Assembly (NCBI GenBank): GCA_003142095.1
Contig: PLON01000073.1
Span: forward strand, 41,434 to 105,433
From: Acidimicrobiaceae bacterium
GTDB taxonomy: Bacteria > Actinomycetota > Acidimicrobiia > Acidimicrobiales > RAAP-2
Direction of reading: 5' to 3'
DNA length: 64,000 bases
How positions within the stretch are numbered: the stretch's first letter is position 1; the number at the start of each line of letters is the position of its first letter. A program made the position numbers and the translations under genes. Below the pieces are notes generated by a model that saw nothing but the letters and a program-made list of their open reading frames with translations, made no database searches and was not told the origin of the DNA. Shown here piece by piece: positions 8,674 through 18,015 of this stretch.

Positions 8674-9085
8674 CGACGTCTCCCAGGTGTGGTTGCAATG
8701 TTCGCCCGACAGTCGTGCATCGCTTCCGGTTTAGTCGATGTCACCTGACCGAAAGTCGCGTCTCGGTCAACTTGCTCGAGCGCACCTGATAATTACAACA
8801 AGCCGTCGATCTGTCCGAGGGCCAGGGCCATCCCTTCTTCCATACCCAGTGCTGATCACCGTCCTGTCGCAAGCGACTCGTGGCAGAACCCGGTGCTCCC
8901 CTTTGGGCAACGCCCTTATGACGCTGGAGTCAATTTGTAGCGTCGGCAAAGATTCACCCCAAGACCTTCAGGTGGTTCACGTCGGGCAGCGAGTCCGCTG
9001 ACGCACCGAGCTAATGGGCGGCAAACAATCTGCGACTTGACCGAAAATACATTGCGACGCAGCTCGCCAGGAGCGTCGTCATCCC
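8674..9085. other. Intergenic region with inverted repeat
   Basis: No convincing ORF. TGACCGA (8746-8752) and TCGGTCA (8763-8769) form a 7-bp inverted repeat with a 10-nt spacer upstream of the MpaB-like gene. TGACCGAAA recurs once at about 9037. It may be an operator; nothing else recognisable was seen. Confidence 0.4.
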
Positions 9086-9946
9086 CTATTCGGTCGTATG
9101 CAACCGAAAAAGGTGAGCCGCGAGCGGCGCTGCCAGAGCAAGGATGGCGAGCGACCATAAGAGCGCCGTCTCGATGGGATGCTGCATCGGCCATGCGTGG
9201 ATCATCGCCGAGGGATTTGGGTTGCCCCACATCTTCCGCGTTCCGGCTACGACGGCGCTCACGGGGTTCCATGTGGTGATGGCTTGCAGCCAGCCGGGCA
9301 TGTGCTGGGTGGGCACCATGGCGTTGGACACCATGGTCATCGGAAAGAGGACGATGAACCCGAACGAGGCTGCCGATTCGGGGCTTTTCGAGTTGAGTCC
9401 CACGCAGGCGGCCATCCACGAGACGGCGTAGGCGAAGAACAGCACCAACGAGAACCCGCCAAGGATCGAAATGATGCTGGCGTCTGGTCGCCATCCCACG
9501 GCCAGTCCGCTGAGCGCCACGACCAGCGCACATAAGAGCGACGTGAGAAGGTCCGCGAAGGAACGCCCCACGAGCACAGCCGTGCGCCACATGGGAAGGG
9601 TCCGAAACCGGTCGACCACCCCCTCGTGAAGGTCGGTGCTGAGCCCCACGGCGGTTCCCATGGTGGAGGTGACCAGGTTCAGCGTCAGCACTCCGGCTAG
9701 TAGAAAGTCCACGAACCGTCCGCCGCCGGGGAGAGGTATGGCGCCTCCGAAGAGGTAGACGAAAAGGACGGTGAAGAGCAACGGTTGGACGGTCACGTCC
9801 GACAGTTGCATCGGCTCTCGAGAGATGTGCACCAGGTTGCGCCGTGTCATGAACCAGACATCCGAGACCGCGCCGAGCATCGCCTCGACCCTTCGTGGGC
9901 GGCCCCTTCCCTCAACCACTCGGTCCGTCGCCGTCGCCGCCGTCAT
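9086..9946 (-). CDS. ABC-2 type exporter permease (DrrB-like)
   Basis: A 286-residue integral membrane subunit with six hydrophobic helices and the ABC-2 signature region around NAMVPTQHMPGWLQAITTWNP. Together with the ATPase upstream it would form a two-protein exporter of the daunorubicin-resistance type, moving a hydrophobic small molecule or lipid outward. Its ATG overlaps the ATPase stop by 4 nt (ATGA), so the pair is translationally coupled. No biosynthetic cluster lies nearby, so the substrate is unknown. Confidence 0.88.
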   Translation of the reverse strand: MTAATATDRVVEGRGRPRRVEAMLGAVSDVWFMTRRNLVHISREPMQLSDVTVQPLLFTVLFVYLFGGAIPLPGGGRFVDFLLAGVLTLNLVTSTMGTAVGLSTDLHEGVVDRFRTLPMWRTAVLVGRSFADLLTSLLCALVVALSGLAVGWRPDASIISILGGFSLVLFFAYAVSWMAACVGLNSKSPESAASFGFIVLFPMTMVSNAMVPTQHMPGWLQAITTWNPVSAVVAGTRKMWGNPNPSAMIHAWPMQHPIETALLWSLAILALAAPLAAHLFRLHTTE

Positions 9947-10983
9947 GCTCCGACCTCGACCGCGTCGACATTACTGCTGTGCTCGAGAACGCCCGCTACG
10001 GACCTGGCCGCGCCCAGGTCAACGGCATCGTCCGCATCGGTAGTGGAAACATGGCCACCGGTGAGTGAGAAGAAGACGTCGTCGTCGAGAGAGGGTTGGC
10101 GCATCTCGATGTTGTCCACCAGCACACCGACGGCATCGAGCGCCCGCACTACAGACGTGGCGATGCCGGAGCTCGCGTCAACCTCTGCACTGAGTCGACG
10201 CCCGTCGGCACTCAGGTGGACCGGGCCGACGACCAGAGGTGCGATCGCCGCGATGGCGCCAGGGTGCGGGGCACTCAGCGCCACCTCTAGACGAGCACTC
10301 CCGCTGGCCGCTTTGAGCTCACGCGGCGTCCCGTGTGCGATCACCTTTCCGTGATCGATGACCACGATCTGGTTGGCCAGTGCATCGGCTTCGTCGAGGT
10401 ATTGGGTCGTGAGCAACACCGTGACCCCTTGTGCGACCAACTCGCGAATGGATTCCCAGACGCGCTGGCGACTGGTGGGATCAAGTCCCGTGGTGGGCTC
10501 GTCTAGAAACAGCACAGGCGGGCGAGTCATTATCGAAGCGGCGAGGTCAAGTCGACGTCGCATACCGCCGGAGTACCCCTTGAGCACCCGATCAGCGGCG
10601 TCGGTCAACTCGAACTGCTCCAGGAGCTCGGCTGCCCGAGCCTTTGATGCCGATCGGGACATGTCGGACAAGCCCCCAACCAGGGCGAGGTTCTGGCGCC
10701 CCGTGAGAAGTGGGTCAAGAGTCGCATCCTGAGCGGCTACGCCGATTCGACGACGCACTTCACCCGGATGTTCGACGACGTCGATGCCGCCCACGCGCCC
10801 ACGTCCGGCGTCCGGGAGCGCCAAAGTTGTGAGGATTCGCACCGCCGTGGTCTTACCAGCGCCATTGGGACCGAGCAATCCCAGAATCGAACCCGATTCA
10901 ACCGAGAAGTCAACGCCCGCCAGTGCCTGGGTTTCCCCATATCGCTTGGTCAGCCCTTCCACCTCGATCATCATCGAAGGCAT
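9943..10983 (-). CDS. ABC exporter ATP-binding protein (DrrA-like)
   Basis: ATPase of a DrrAB-type exporter. Walker A is GPNGAGKTT (about residue 38), the signature is YSGGMRRRLDLA, and Walker B is LFLDEPTTGLD. The C-terminal about 100 residues form the accessory domain typical of DrrA, ending in a poorly conserved tail. Start choice: ATG at 10983, with GAGGAG 5 nt upstream; the ORF track starts one codon earlier at GTG. First gene of the two-gene exporter unit. Confidence 0.9.
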   Translation of the reverse strand: MPSMMIEVEGLTKRYGETQALAGVDFSVESGSILGLLGPNGAGKTTAVRILTTLALPDAGRGRVGGIDVVEHPGEVRRRIGVAAQDATLDPLLTGRQNLALVGGLSDMSRSASKARAAELLEQFELTDAADRVLKGYSGGMRRRLDLAASIMTRPPVLFLDEPTTGLDPTSRQRVWESIRELVAQGVTVLLTTQYLDEADALANQIVVIDHGKVIAHGTPRELKAASGSARLEVALSAPHPGAIAAIAPLVVGPVHLSADGRRLSAEVDASSGIATSVVRALDAVGVLVDNIEMRQPSLDDDVFFSLTGGHVSTTDADDAVDLGAARSVAGVLEHSSNVDAVEVGA

Positions 10984-11308
10984 CACAACTCCTCACCTCG
11001 TTGCACAGAGGATTCCGCATCAAGCACCAATGCTCCTTGCTGACCGGGGAAGTCGTCCAGGGTTGAATGTCCCAAATCTCTCTCATGAGTGCAACTCATG
11101 ACTATGTGGCGAAGGAAACACGGCGGCCTATGGGACACCTAAGGGCTGTTATTAACTCCCGTGGATCTGTGGCCATCATGATTCCATCAGAGACGCGAGA
11201 CGGTGATGGGTTCTGCCAAGGAATCCGCTCAAGGAAGACATTGCTCCCAACGACTTGTGATCGCTCTGACTGTGAATCGAAGCCTCTCAGGCTCGAATCA
11301 GCTTGACG
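10984..11308. other. Intergenic region between nrdJ and the ABC exporter
   Basis: Non-coding as far as I can see; ORF 11067..11306 lacks family features. An imperfect hairpin (AGCCT-CTC-AGGCT extended to GAATC/GAATC-type flanks) lies at 11274-11299, just past the nrdJ stop. It has no U-tract, so a terminator role is only possible. The right part should hold the exporter promoter, not identified. Confidence 0.4.
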
Positions 11309-14182
11309 TCATGAGCAGCCGCTCGTCGCACCGCAACTCGAGCAGACAAAGCACGAGCCAGCGCGCTGCATTGAGTTGCCGCACTGGTAACACATGGGCG
11401 CGTCACGCTGAGCAGATCGGAAGATCAACTCCCCTTGAGTTGAGCCTGGAGTGGGCGATCCAGCGATCGTTGTAATCGTTCTGTCATTGAACTCGATCAA
11501 AGACTGCTGCACGGGCAAGTTGTATGTCGGGGTCGCTTGCTCGGCGATCTCGGGCAACGTGGGCTGGAGTCTCTCATTCGTGGAGAGAACTCCGAGTTCT
11601 TCGCGCTGAGTTGGACTTAAGTAGTCGAGCGCCAGACGACGGAAGATGTAGTCAACGAGTGACGTCGCGATACGAAGATCCGCGTCGTCGGTCATGCCCG
11701 ACGGCTCGAACTTCATGTTGGCGTACTTCTTCACGTACGTCTCGAGTGGCACACCGTGCTGCAGACCGAGGCTGATCGAGATCGAGAAGGCGTCCATAAT
11801 GCCCGCCAACGTCGAACCCTGCTTCGCGACCTTGATGAAGACCTCACCGGGACGACCGTCTTCGTACTCACCCACCGTGACGTACCCTTCGCAGTCCGCA
11901 ACGCGGAACGCGAAGGTCGATGAGCGACGACGACGCGGGAGCCGCTCGCGCAGAGCCCCCACTAAGACGTGCGCTCCCTCGTCGCGGGCGTGCTCGAGAG
12001 CAGCCTCCAGACGGCCGATGCGTGCGTAGAGGTCTAGGACCTCGGCAGCGTCGACGTCAACGACAATCTCGTCGGGCGCGCTTTGACCAACGCCACCCTT
12101 CGTCGCCGTCGAGAGGGGCTGGCCAACCTTGCAGTTGTCGCGGTAGATCGCAACGGCCTTGATACCCAGGCGCCACGCGTCGAGGTGCAGGTTCTCGACA
12201 TCCTCGATCGTCGCGTCCTCGGGCATATTCACCGTCTTGGATATTGCACCCGAGATGAACGGCTGCACCGCACCCATCATGCGTACGTGTCCGGAGTAGT
12301 GAATCGTGTTGTCGCCCATCGAGCAGGCGAAGACCGGCAGGTGTTCGGCCTTGAGGGCCGGAGCGCCGACGATGGTCTTGTGTTCGTCGATGTAAGCGAT
12401 GATCGCCTCGACCTCGTCGACGGAGTAGCCGAGCACGCGAAGAGCACGCGGCACCGTCTGGTTCACGATGGCCATGTTGCCGCCACCGACGAGCTTCTTG
12501 AACTTCACGAGTCCGAGGTCGGGCTCAATACCCGTGGTGTCACAGTCCATCAACAGTCCAATGGTGCCGGTCGGTGCGAGCACCGTCGCCTGGGCGTTAC
12601 GCACGCCGTGTCGCGTGCCGAGGTCGACGGCCTCTTCCCACGCGCTCTGGGCGGCCTGGAGGATGTTGGCGGGCGCGAGCTTCTCGTCGATCTGGTACGA
12701 CGCGTCACGGTGCATCCGCAAGACGTTGATCATCGGCTCGGCGTTCTCGGCGAAACCCTCGTGGGGACCCATGCGACCGGCGGTGCGCGCGCTCGTGGCG
12801 TAGGCGTGACCGGTCATGAGCGCGGTGATCGCCGCCGCCCAGGCCCGACCAGCGTCGGAGTCGTAGGCGAGACCGGAGGCCATGAGCAACGCCCCAATGT
12901 TCGCGTAGCCGAGGCCGAGCTGGCGGAATTTGCGCGAGTTCTCGCCGATCTTCTCGGTCGGGTAGTCGGCCGCGCCGACGAGGATCTCCTGCGCGCTGAA
13001 CATAACCTCCACGGCGGCTTTGAAGGAGTCGACGTTGAAGCCGCCATCCTCGTCGAGGAATTTCATCAGGTTGATACTCGCGAGGTTGCAGGCCGAGTTG
13101 TCGATGTGCATGTACTCCGAGCAGGGGTTCGAGCCATTGATGCGGTCGGTGTTGGAGGACGTGTGCCACTTGTTGATCGTCGTGTCGAACTGCAGACCGG
13201 GGTCCGCGCACTCCCACGCGGCGCGCGCCATCTGACGCCAGAGGTCGCGGGCCTTCACGGTACGTACCGTGGCGTTGCCGTGGCGTGCGGTGAGATGCCA
13301 GTCGCCATCGGCGAGTACGGTCTCCATGAACTCGTCGGAGACCCGCACGGAGTTGTTGGCGTTCTGATATTGGATTGAGTTGATGTCGCGACCATCAAGG
13401 TCCATGTCGAAGCCCGCGTCGCGAAGGGCGCGCGCCTTCTTCTCTTCGTGCGCCTTGCACCAGATGAACTCCTCAACGTCGGGGTGGTTCGCGTCGAGGA
13501 TGACCATCTTCGCCGCACGGCGGGTCTTGCCGCCGGACTTGATGGTGCCGGCTGACGCGTCCGCCCCGCGCATAAACGACACCGGACCACTCGCCGTGCC
13601 GCCGCCCTCGAGGGCCTCGGCGCTCGAGCGGATCTTGGACAGGTTCACACCCGCACCCGAACCACCCTTGAAGATGATCCCCTCTTCGGTGTACCAGTTG
13701 AGGATCGAACGCATCGAGTCCTCGACGGCGAGAATGAAACAGGCGCTGGCCTGCTGGGGAACGTCCTTCACGCCGATGTTGAACCACACGGGTGAGTTGA
13801 AGGCGGCCTTTTGTGTAATGAGGAGGTGCTTCAGTTCGGCGCGGAAGGTCTCGGCCTCTTCTTCATCGACGAAGTAGTCGCCGTCGATGCCCCAGGACGT
13901 GATCGTGTCGGCGATGCGGTCAACGACCTGCTTCAACGAGGTCTCGCGCTCGGGCGTGCCGAGGGTGCCACGGAAGTACTTCTGGGCGAGAATGTTCGTC
14001 GCGTTGAACGACCACGTCGAAGGCACTTCCACGCCCAGCTGCTCGAAGGCGACCGTGCCGTCGCGAAAGTTCGAGATGCGCGCCTCGCGACGGTCCCAGA
14101 CAACCTCGTCATAGGGATGACGATCCTCGGTCGTGAAATACCGACGAATTCCAATTCCGAGTCGCTGAGGTGCGATGGCCAT
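11309..14182 (-). CDS. nrdJ: Adenosylcobalamin-dependent ribonucleotide reductase
   Basis: Class II ribonucleoside-diphosphate reductase of 957 residues, converting NDPs to dNDPs with a B12-generated radical and independent of oxygen. Visible motifs include QQASACFIL (Cys148, redox pair), the FKGGSGAGVNLSKIR substrate/cofactor loop, NPCSEYMHIDNSACNLASINL (radical-site region) and LAPTGTIGLLMDCDTTGIEPD. A TSCPD-type domain follows near 755-870. A Cys-rich tail (CYQCGNSMQRAGSCFVCSSCG) probably re-reduces the active site. Length and order match actinobacterial NrdJ. A purine-rich AGAGAGAG precedes the ATG. A long leader carries NrdR boxes. Confidence 0.96.
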   Translation of the reverse strand: MAIAPQRLGIGIRRYFTTEDRHPYDEVVWDRREARISNFRDGTVAFEQLGVEVPSTWSFNATNILAQKYFRGTLGTPERETSLKQVVDRIADTITSWGIDGDYFVDEEEAETFRAELKHLLITQKAAFNSPVWFNIGVKDVPQQASACFILAVEDSMRSILNWYTEEGIIFKGGSGAGVNLSKIRSSAEALEGGGTASGPVSFMRGADASAGTIKSGGKTRRAAKMVILDANHPDVEEFIWCKAHEEKKARALRDAGFDMDLDGRDINSIQYQNANNSVRVSDEFMETVLADGDWHLTARHGNATVRTVKARDLWRQMARAAWECADPGLQFDTTINKWHTSSNTDRINGSNPCSEYMHIDNSACNLASINLMKFLDEDGGFNVDSFKAAVEVMFSAQEILVGAADYPTEKIGENSRKFRQLGLGYANIGALLMASGLAYDSDAGRAWAAAITALMTGHAYATSARTAGRMGPHEGFAENAEPMINVLRMHRDASYQIDEKLAPANILQAAQSAWEEAVDLGTRHGVRNAQATVLAPTGTIGLLMDCDTTGIEPDLGLVKFKKLVGGGNMAIVNQTVPRALRVLGYSVDEVEAIIAYIDEHKTIVGAPALKAEHLPVFACSMGDNTIHYSGHVRMMGAVQPFISGAISKTVNMPEDATIEDVENLHLDAWRLGIKAVAIYRDNCKVGQPLSTATKGGVGQSAPDEIVVDVDAAEVLDLYARIGRLEAALEHARDEGAHVLVGALRERLPRRRRSSTFAFRVADCEGYVTVGEYEDGRPGEVFIKVAKQGSTLAGIMDAFSISISLGLQHGVPLETYVKKYANMKFEPSGMTDDADLRIATSLVDYIFRRLALDYLSPTQREELGVLSTNERLQPTLPEIAEQATPTYNLPVQQSLIEFNDRTITTIAGSPTPGSTQGELIFRSAQRDAPMCYQCGNSMQRAGSCFVCSSCGATSGCS

Positions 14183-14276
14183 TTCTCTCTCTTTTCTCTT
14201 CTGCTAACCGACACTGAGAACGCAACCGGCGTCGCGGAGTAGAAAAGTCAAGGATATGTGACCCTTGGCCCCCTAG

Positions 14277-14323
14277 CCACAAGATGTAGTGGTTATCCCA
14301 CTTCGCGTCGCAAGATGCTGTGT
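14277..14323 (-). promoter_or_regulatory. Tandem NrdR boxes upstream of nrdJ
   Basis: Two 16-bp sites, CCACAAGATGTAGTGG (14277-14292) and TCGCAAGATGCTGTGT (14308-14323), each match the NrdR-box pattern aCaCwAtATaTwGtGt at nearly all conserved positions. They start 31 bp apart, the three-helical-turn spacing known for NrdR operators. The distal box spans the predicted transcription start. Repression of nrdJ by the ATP/dATP-sensing regulator NrdR is therefore likely; nrdR itself is not in this window. Confidence 0.8.
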
Positions 14324-14324
14324 C

Positions 14325-14353
14325 ATTACAGCACTGTAATTACACGATGTCAA
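14325..14353 (-). promoter_or_regulatory. Sigma-70-type promoter of nrdJ
   Basis: On the minus strand TTGACA (14353-14348), a 17-nt spacer and TGTAAT (14330-14325) give a near-consensus promoter, with transcription expected to start near 14318 and a leader of about 136 nt. The -10 overlaps a perfect ATTACAG-CA-CTGTAAT palindrome (14325-14340). Confidence 0.8.
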
Positions 14354-14409
14354 CTACTTTTTCGAAGACTTTCGAACAATTCTCTTATCACCAGCCTAGG
14401 GCCCAAAAT

Positions 14410-14433
14410 CGAGGGCTCAACCCTCGTTAACCT
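14410..14433 (+). promoter_or_regulatory. Leaderless promoter and inverted repeat before glpK
   Basis: TAACCT at 14428-14433 ends exactly 6 nt before the GTG at 14440. CGAGGG-CTCAA-CCCTCG (14410-14426) would sit between the -35 and -10 positions, a plausible operator. No Shine-Dalgarno is present. Confidence 0.55.
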
Positions 14434-14439
14434 GGCGCC

Positions 14440-15912
14440 GTGCAGCTGATCTTCGCGCTCGACGCCGGCACGACCGGAGTGCGCACCGTCGCCTTTGACG
14501 CGAATCTCGAGGTCGTCGACGAGTCCTACCGCGAACTTACCCAATATTTCCCCTTCCCCGGCGAGGTCGAACACGACCCCCTGGAGATCGCCCAACTCGC
14601 CATTTCAACCCTTAGCGACGTGGGCACCCGAGCGGCCAAGGCGGGGCACCACGTCGTCGCCCTCGGGGTCACCAACCAACGTGAAACAACGGTCGCCTTT
14701 GACCGCGATTCGGGCGAACCCTTGCAGCGAGCCATCGTCTGGCAGGACCGTCGAACCGCCGATCTCTGTCACGACCTCGAACGCCAGGGACACGGACCGA
14801 CCGTACGTGCAGCCACTGGCCTCGTCCTTGACTCGTACTTTTCGGCGACCAAGATGACATGGATGCTGGATCACGGTGTCGCGAACGGCGCCACGAGTCC
14901 GAGCTTCGCCACCGTCGACACGTGGTTGTTGTGGGTCCTCACCGGGGGCGCCGAGGGCGGAGTCTTTCTTACGGAACCGTCCAACGCATCACGTACGTCT
15001 TTGATGGATCTCGTCACGCTCGATTGGTCCAGCGACATGCTCGCGCTCTTTGGCGTCGATGCGTCCATGCTCGCATCGATTCGACCGTCCTCGACACACT
15101 TCGGAACAGTGAGCGGGGACGTCGTCGAGTCTCTCGCGGGTGTGCCGATCACCGGCATTCTCGGCGATCAACAGGCGGCTCTCTTCGGCCAAGCATGCTT
15201 CGAGCCGGGCATGGTCAAGGCGACCTACGGCACCGGTGCCTTCGTTCTCGCGAACGCCGGAACCACGGTGCCCCGCGTCGTCGACGGACTCGTGACCTCG
15301 CTCGCGTGGGACCTCGGAGCCTTTGGTCCGACGTCGTACGCGCTCGAGGGCTCGGCCTTCGTGGCCGGCGCCGCAGTCCAGTGGTTGCGCGACCTCGGAC
15401 TTATTGGTGCATCGCACGAACTCGAAGCGCTCGCCACCTCTGTCGCCGACTCAGCGGGCTCGCAGTTCGTGCCCGCCTTCACGGGACTCGGTTCACCGTT
15501 TTGGCGCGCGGACGCGCGCGGCGCGATCACCGGTCTTAGTTACGGCGTCGGACGCGGACAGATCGCGCGCGCTCTCGTGGAGGCCCTCGCCTATCAAGTG
15601 CGAGCGATCACTGACGCCTTTCGTGACGGCGGTGTCGAGGTACGCGAACTGCGCTGTGACGGGGGAGCCGCCGCGATGGATCTGCTCTTGAGCCTTCAGG
15701 CGACGAACTCGCGCGTCGAGGTGCTGCGCAGTTCAACGCTCGAGGCCACGGCGCGTGGAGCGGCGAGCATTGCCGGACTCGAGATTGGCGTCTGGCATTC
15801 ACTCGACGAACTGAGCGACCTGTGGCGCGCGAGCGCGCACTTCAGCCCCGACGAGCCACTCTTCGTCGACCTCGGCTACTCGTCGTGGCGTCGGGCCCTC
15901 GAACGGGCTTGA
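14440..15912 (+). CDS. glpK: Glycerol kinase
   Basis: FGGY-family kinase of 490 residues that phosphorylates glycerol to sn-glycerol 3-phosphate. The N-terminal phosphate loop LDAGTTGVR, the NQRETTVAF and AIVWQDRRTAD region, GILGDQQAALFGQ, YGTGAFVL, and EGSAFVAGAAVQWLRD all match glycerol kinase rather than other FGGY sugars. The product feeds phospholipid synthesis (compare plsX further right). GTG start lies 6 nt after a TAACCT -10 element. Probably forms a unit with the SMP-30 gene 8 nt downstream. No glpF or glpD nearby. Confidence 0.9.
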   Translation: MQLIFALDAGTTGVRTVAFDANLEVVDESYRELTQYFPFPGEVEHDPLEIAQLAISTLSDVGTRAAKAGHHVVALGVTNQRETTVAFDRDSGEPLQRAIVWQDRRTADLCHDLERQGHGPTVRAATGLVLDSYFSATKMTWMLDHGVANGATSPSFATVDTWLLWVLTGGAEGGVFLTEPSNASRTSLMDLVTLDWSSDMLALFGVDASMLASIRPSSTHFGTVSGDVVESLAGVPITGILGDQQAALFGQACFEPGMVKATYGTGAFVLANAGTTVPRVVDGLVTSLAWDLGAFGPTSYALEGSAFVAGAAVQWLRDLGLIGASHELEALATSVADSAGSQFVPAFTGLGSPFWRADARGAITGLSYGVGRGQIARALVEALAYQVRAITDAFRDGGVEVRELRCDGGAAAMDLLLSLQATNSRVEVLRSSTLEATARGAASIAGLEIGVWHSLDELSDLWRASAHFSPDEPLFVDLGYSSWRRALERA

Positions 15913-15919
15913 TACGTTT

Positions 15920-16813
15920 GTGACCAATCGGGAGGACATGGAAAAACTGCGTACACGCGTCGTGCGCGAAGGACTCGCTTTTGGCGAAAGCCCGCGTTGG
16001 CACCTGGGACGACTCTGGTACTCGGACTTCTATCGACACGGTATCTATTCGATGGACGCGTCCGGTGAGGAACGTCTCGAACACGTGGTGCCCGGCCAGC
16101 CCTCGGGGCTCGGGTGGTTGCCCAAGGGGGATCTGCTCTGCGTCTCCATGACCAATCACCAGGTTCTACGATTTCGCGACGGTGAAGCGTCGATCTTCTG
16201 CAACATCGCGCCCTACTGCGGGTTCTGGGCGAACGATTTGGTCACGTCGCAAAGCGGTGTCAGCTACGCGGGCAACTTTGGCTTCGACCTCGACGCGATA
16301 CGGCGCGATATCGGAGGTGCGGCGATGATGGCGATGCCCCCACCGACCACGAACGTCGTAGTGATCTCGCCCGAGGGGGACGTGTTGCAAGTGGTGCCCG
16401 ACATGGCCTTTCCGAACGGATCGGTCATCACTCCCGACGGCGCGACGCTCATCGTCGGTGAGACCATGGCCTTTCGCCTGAGCGCCTTCGACATCGCCAG
16501 CGACGGCACGTTGTCGAACCGACGGACGTGGGCGCAAATGGAATTCGTCGCCACCGACGGGATGTGCCTCGACGCCGAAGGCCAGATCTGGCTCGCGAAC
16601 GCCCTCACCAATCAGTGTTTGCGCGTACGAGAGGGTGGCGAGATCACGAGTGTCGTCGAGACGAGCCAGAACGCCTACGCCTGCATGCTGGGCGATGAGG
16701 AACGTCTCTATGTGATGACCGCACCGACGAGCGACCGATTCAAAATCGCCGACCAACTGGCCGGTCGCATCGAGGTCGTCGAGGTCTACGTCCCCGGCGC
16801 AGGACGCCTTTAA
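15920..16813 (+). CDS. SMP-30/gluconolactonase family protein
   Basis: Six-bladed beta-propeller of the SMP-30/LRE family (297 residues), calcium-dependent lactonases acting on sugar lactones or related esters. FGESPRWHLGRLWYSDF near residue 20 holds the metal-binding Glu; WANDLVTS (about 95) and LANALTNQ (about 222) correspond to the Asn and Asp/Asn ligand positions, the latter seemingly with Asn in place of Asp. The start is GTG 15920 or ATG 15938; GGGAGG precedes the latter but only 2 nt away. Stops of this gene and the convergent aminotransferase share TTAA. Confidence 0.8.
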   Translation: MTNREDMEKLRTRVVREGLAFGESPRWHLGRLWYSDFYRHGIYSMDASGEERLEHVVPGQPSGLGWLPKGDLLCVSMTNHQVLRFRDGEASIFCNIAPYCGFWANDLVTSQSGVSYAGNFGFDLDAIRRDIGGAAMMAMPPPTTNVVVISPEGDVLQVVPDMAFPNGSVITPDGATLIVGETMAFRLSAFDIASDGTLSNRRTWAQMEFVATDGMCLDAEGQIWLANALTNQCLRVREGGEITSVVETSQNAYACMLGDEERLYVMTAPTSDRFKIADQLAGRIEVVEVYVPGAGRL

Positions 16814-18009
16814 CCGAGTTTGCTGAGGGCCCGACGCAGATTGCGCACGGCCTGATGAGTGCGCAGTTCGTTTTCGATCAGAGCGAATCGCACGTGGCCG
16901 TCGCCTCCCTCGCCAAAGCCCACGCCGGGACTCGTCGCGACGTCGGCCTCTTCGATGAGGAATTTCGCGAACTCGAGTGAGTTCATTTCGCGATACGGCT
17001 CGGGGATCGGCGCCCACACGAACATCGAGCCGCGCGGTTTCACGACGTCCCAGCCCACGCGGTGCAGTCCCTCGATCAATGTGTCGCGACGGGACTGGTA
17101 GATGACGCGCAGCTGTTCGGGGTATTCCTGGGCTTCATTCATCGCGACGATGGCCGCGATCTGCACCGGTTGGAACGTGCCGTAGTCGAGGTAGCTCTTC
17201 AGCTTGGTCAGAGCCGCCACGATCTCGGGATTACCGACGACAAAGCCCACTCGCCAGCCGGCCATGGAGAAGGACTTCGTGAGCGTGTAGAGCTCGACGC
17301 AGCACTCCTTCGCGCGCGGCACTTGGAGAATTGAAGGCGGACGGTACCCGTCGAAGCCGAGGTCGGCGTAAGCGAAGTCGTGACAGATAACGACGTCGCG
17401 TTCGAGCGCGAAGGCCACCAGGCGCTCCATGAAGGCGAGATCGACGCAGGCGCTCGTCGGATTGTGAGGAAACGACACGACAATGACGCGCGGCTTCACG
17501 ACCGCCGTGTCCCACGCCGCGAGCAGGCCTTCGAAGAAGTCGTCGCCGGGATCGTTCGTGCTCACGCCGGGATCGAGAATCGGCACGGTGATCACGTTCG
17601 CGCCCGCGAATCCCGGACCGGCGAGGTGGATCGGGTAACTCGGGCTCGGCACAATCGCGCTATCACCCGGTCCGAGGAGGACCCACATCAAGTGGGTGAA
17701 GCCCTCCTTGGCGCCGATCGTCGTCACCACGTCTGTCTCGGGATCGAGGTCAACGTCAAAGAGCAACTTGTATCGATTCGCGATGGCGAGGCGTAAATTC
17801 GGAATGCCGCGACTGGCGCTGTAACGATGGTTCTTCGGATTGTGGGCGGCCTCGGCCAGCTTTTCGACCGCCACGTCGGGGCTCGGCAGGTCCGGATTAC
17901 CGAATCCGAAGTCGATCACGTCGCGGCCGTGGGCGCGCGCGTCGGCTTTCAACCCGTTGATCTGTGCGAAGACGTAGGGCGGCAGGCCCGTGATGCGGCG
18001 GAACTCCAT
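16810..18009 (-). CDS. PLP-dependent class I aminotransferase (AlaC-like)
   Basis: Fold-type I aminotransferase of 399 residues. The N-terminal RITGLPPYVFAQINGLK and FGFGNPD motifs, SFPHNPTS, and the PLP lysine in TLTKSFSMAGWR (K245) place it with AlaC/glutamate-pyruvate transaminases and LL-diaminopimelate aminotransferase relatives. Alanine synthesis from pyruvate and glutamate is most likely. The ATG is preceded by TACGGT ending 6 nt upstream and no Shine-Dalgarno, so a leaderless mRNA is likely. Confidence 0.88.
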   Translation of the reverse strand: MEFRRITGLPPYVFAQINGLKADARAHGRDVIDFGFGNPDLPSPDVAVEKLAEAAHNPKNHRYSASRGIPNLRLAIANRYKLLFDVDLDPETDVVTTIGAKEGFTHLMWVLLGPGDSAIVPSPSYPIHLAGPGFAGANVITVPILDPGVSTNDPGDDFFEGLLAAWDTAVVKPRVIVVSFPHNPTSACVDLAFMERLVAFALERDVVICHDFAYADLGFDGYRPPSILQVPRAKECCVELYTLTKSFSMAGWRVGFVVGNPEIVAALTKLKSYLDYGTFQPVQIAAIVAMNEAQEYPEQLRVIYQSRRDTLIEGLHRVGWDVVKPRGSMFVWAPIPEPYREMNSLEFAKFLIEEADVATSPGVGFGEGGDGHVRFALIENELRTHQAVRNLRRALSKLG

Positions 18010-18015
18010 CTATAA

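Noticed and set aside
12083-13378. 431-codon plus-strand ORF inside nrdJ
   Set aside because: Antisense shadow of nrdJ; composition is Arg/Val/Gly-rich without motifs and nrdJ is unambiguous.
14183-14439. Cobalamin riboswitch upstream of B12-dependent nrdJ
   Set aside because: No B12-box sequence seen; a B12-dependent enzyme would not be expected to be repressed by B12.
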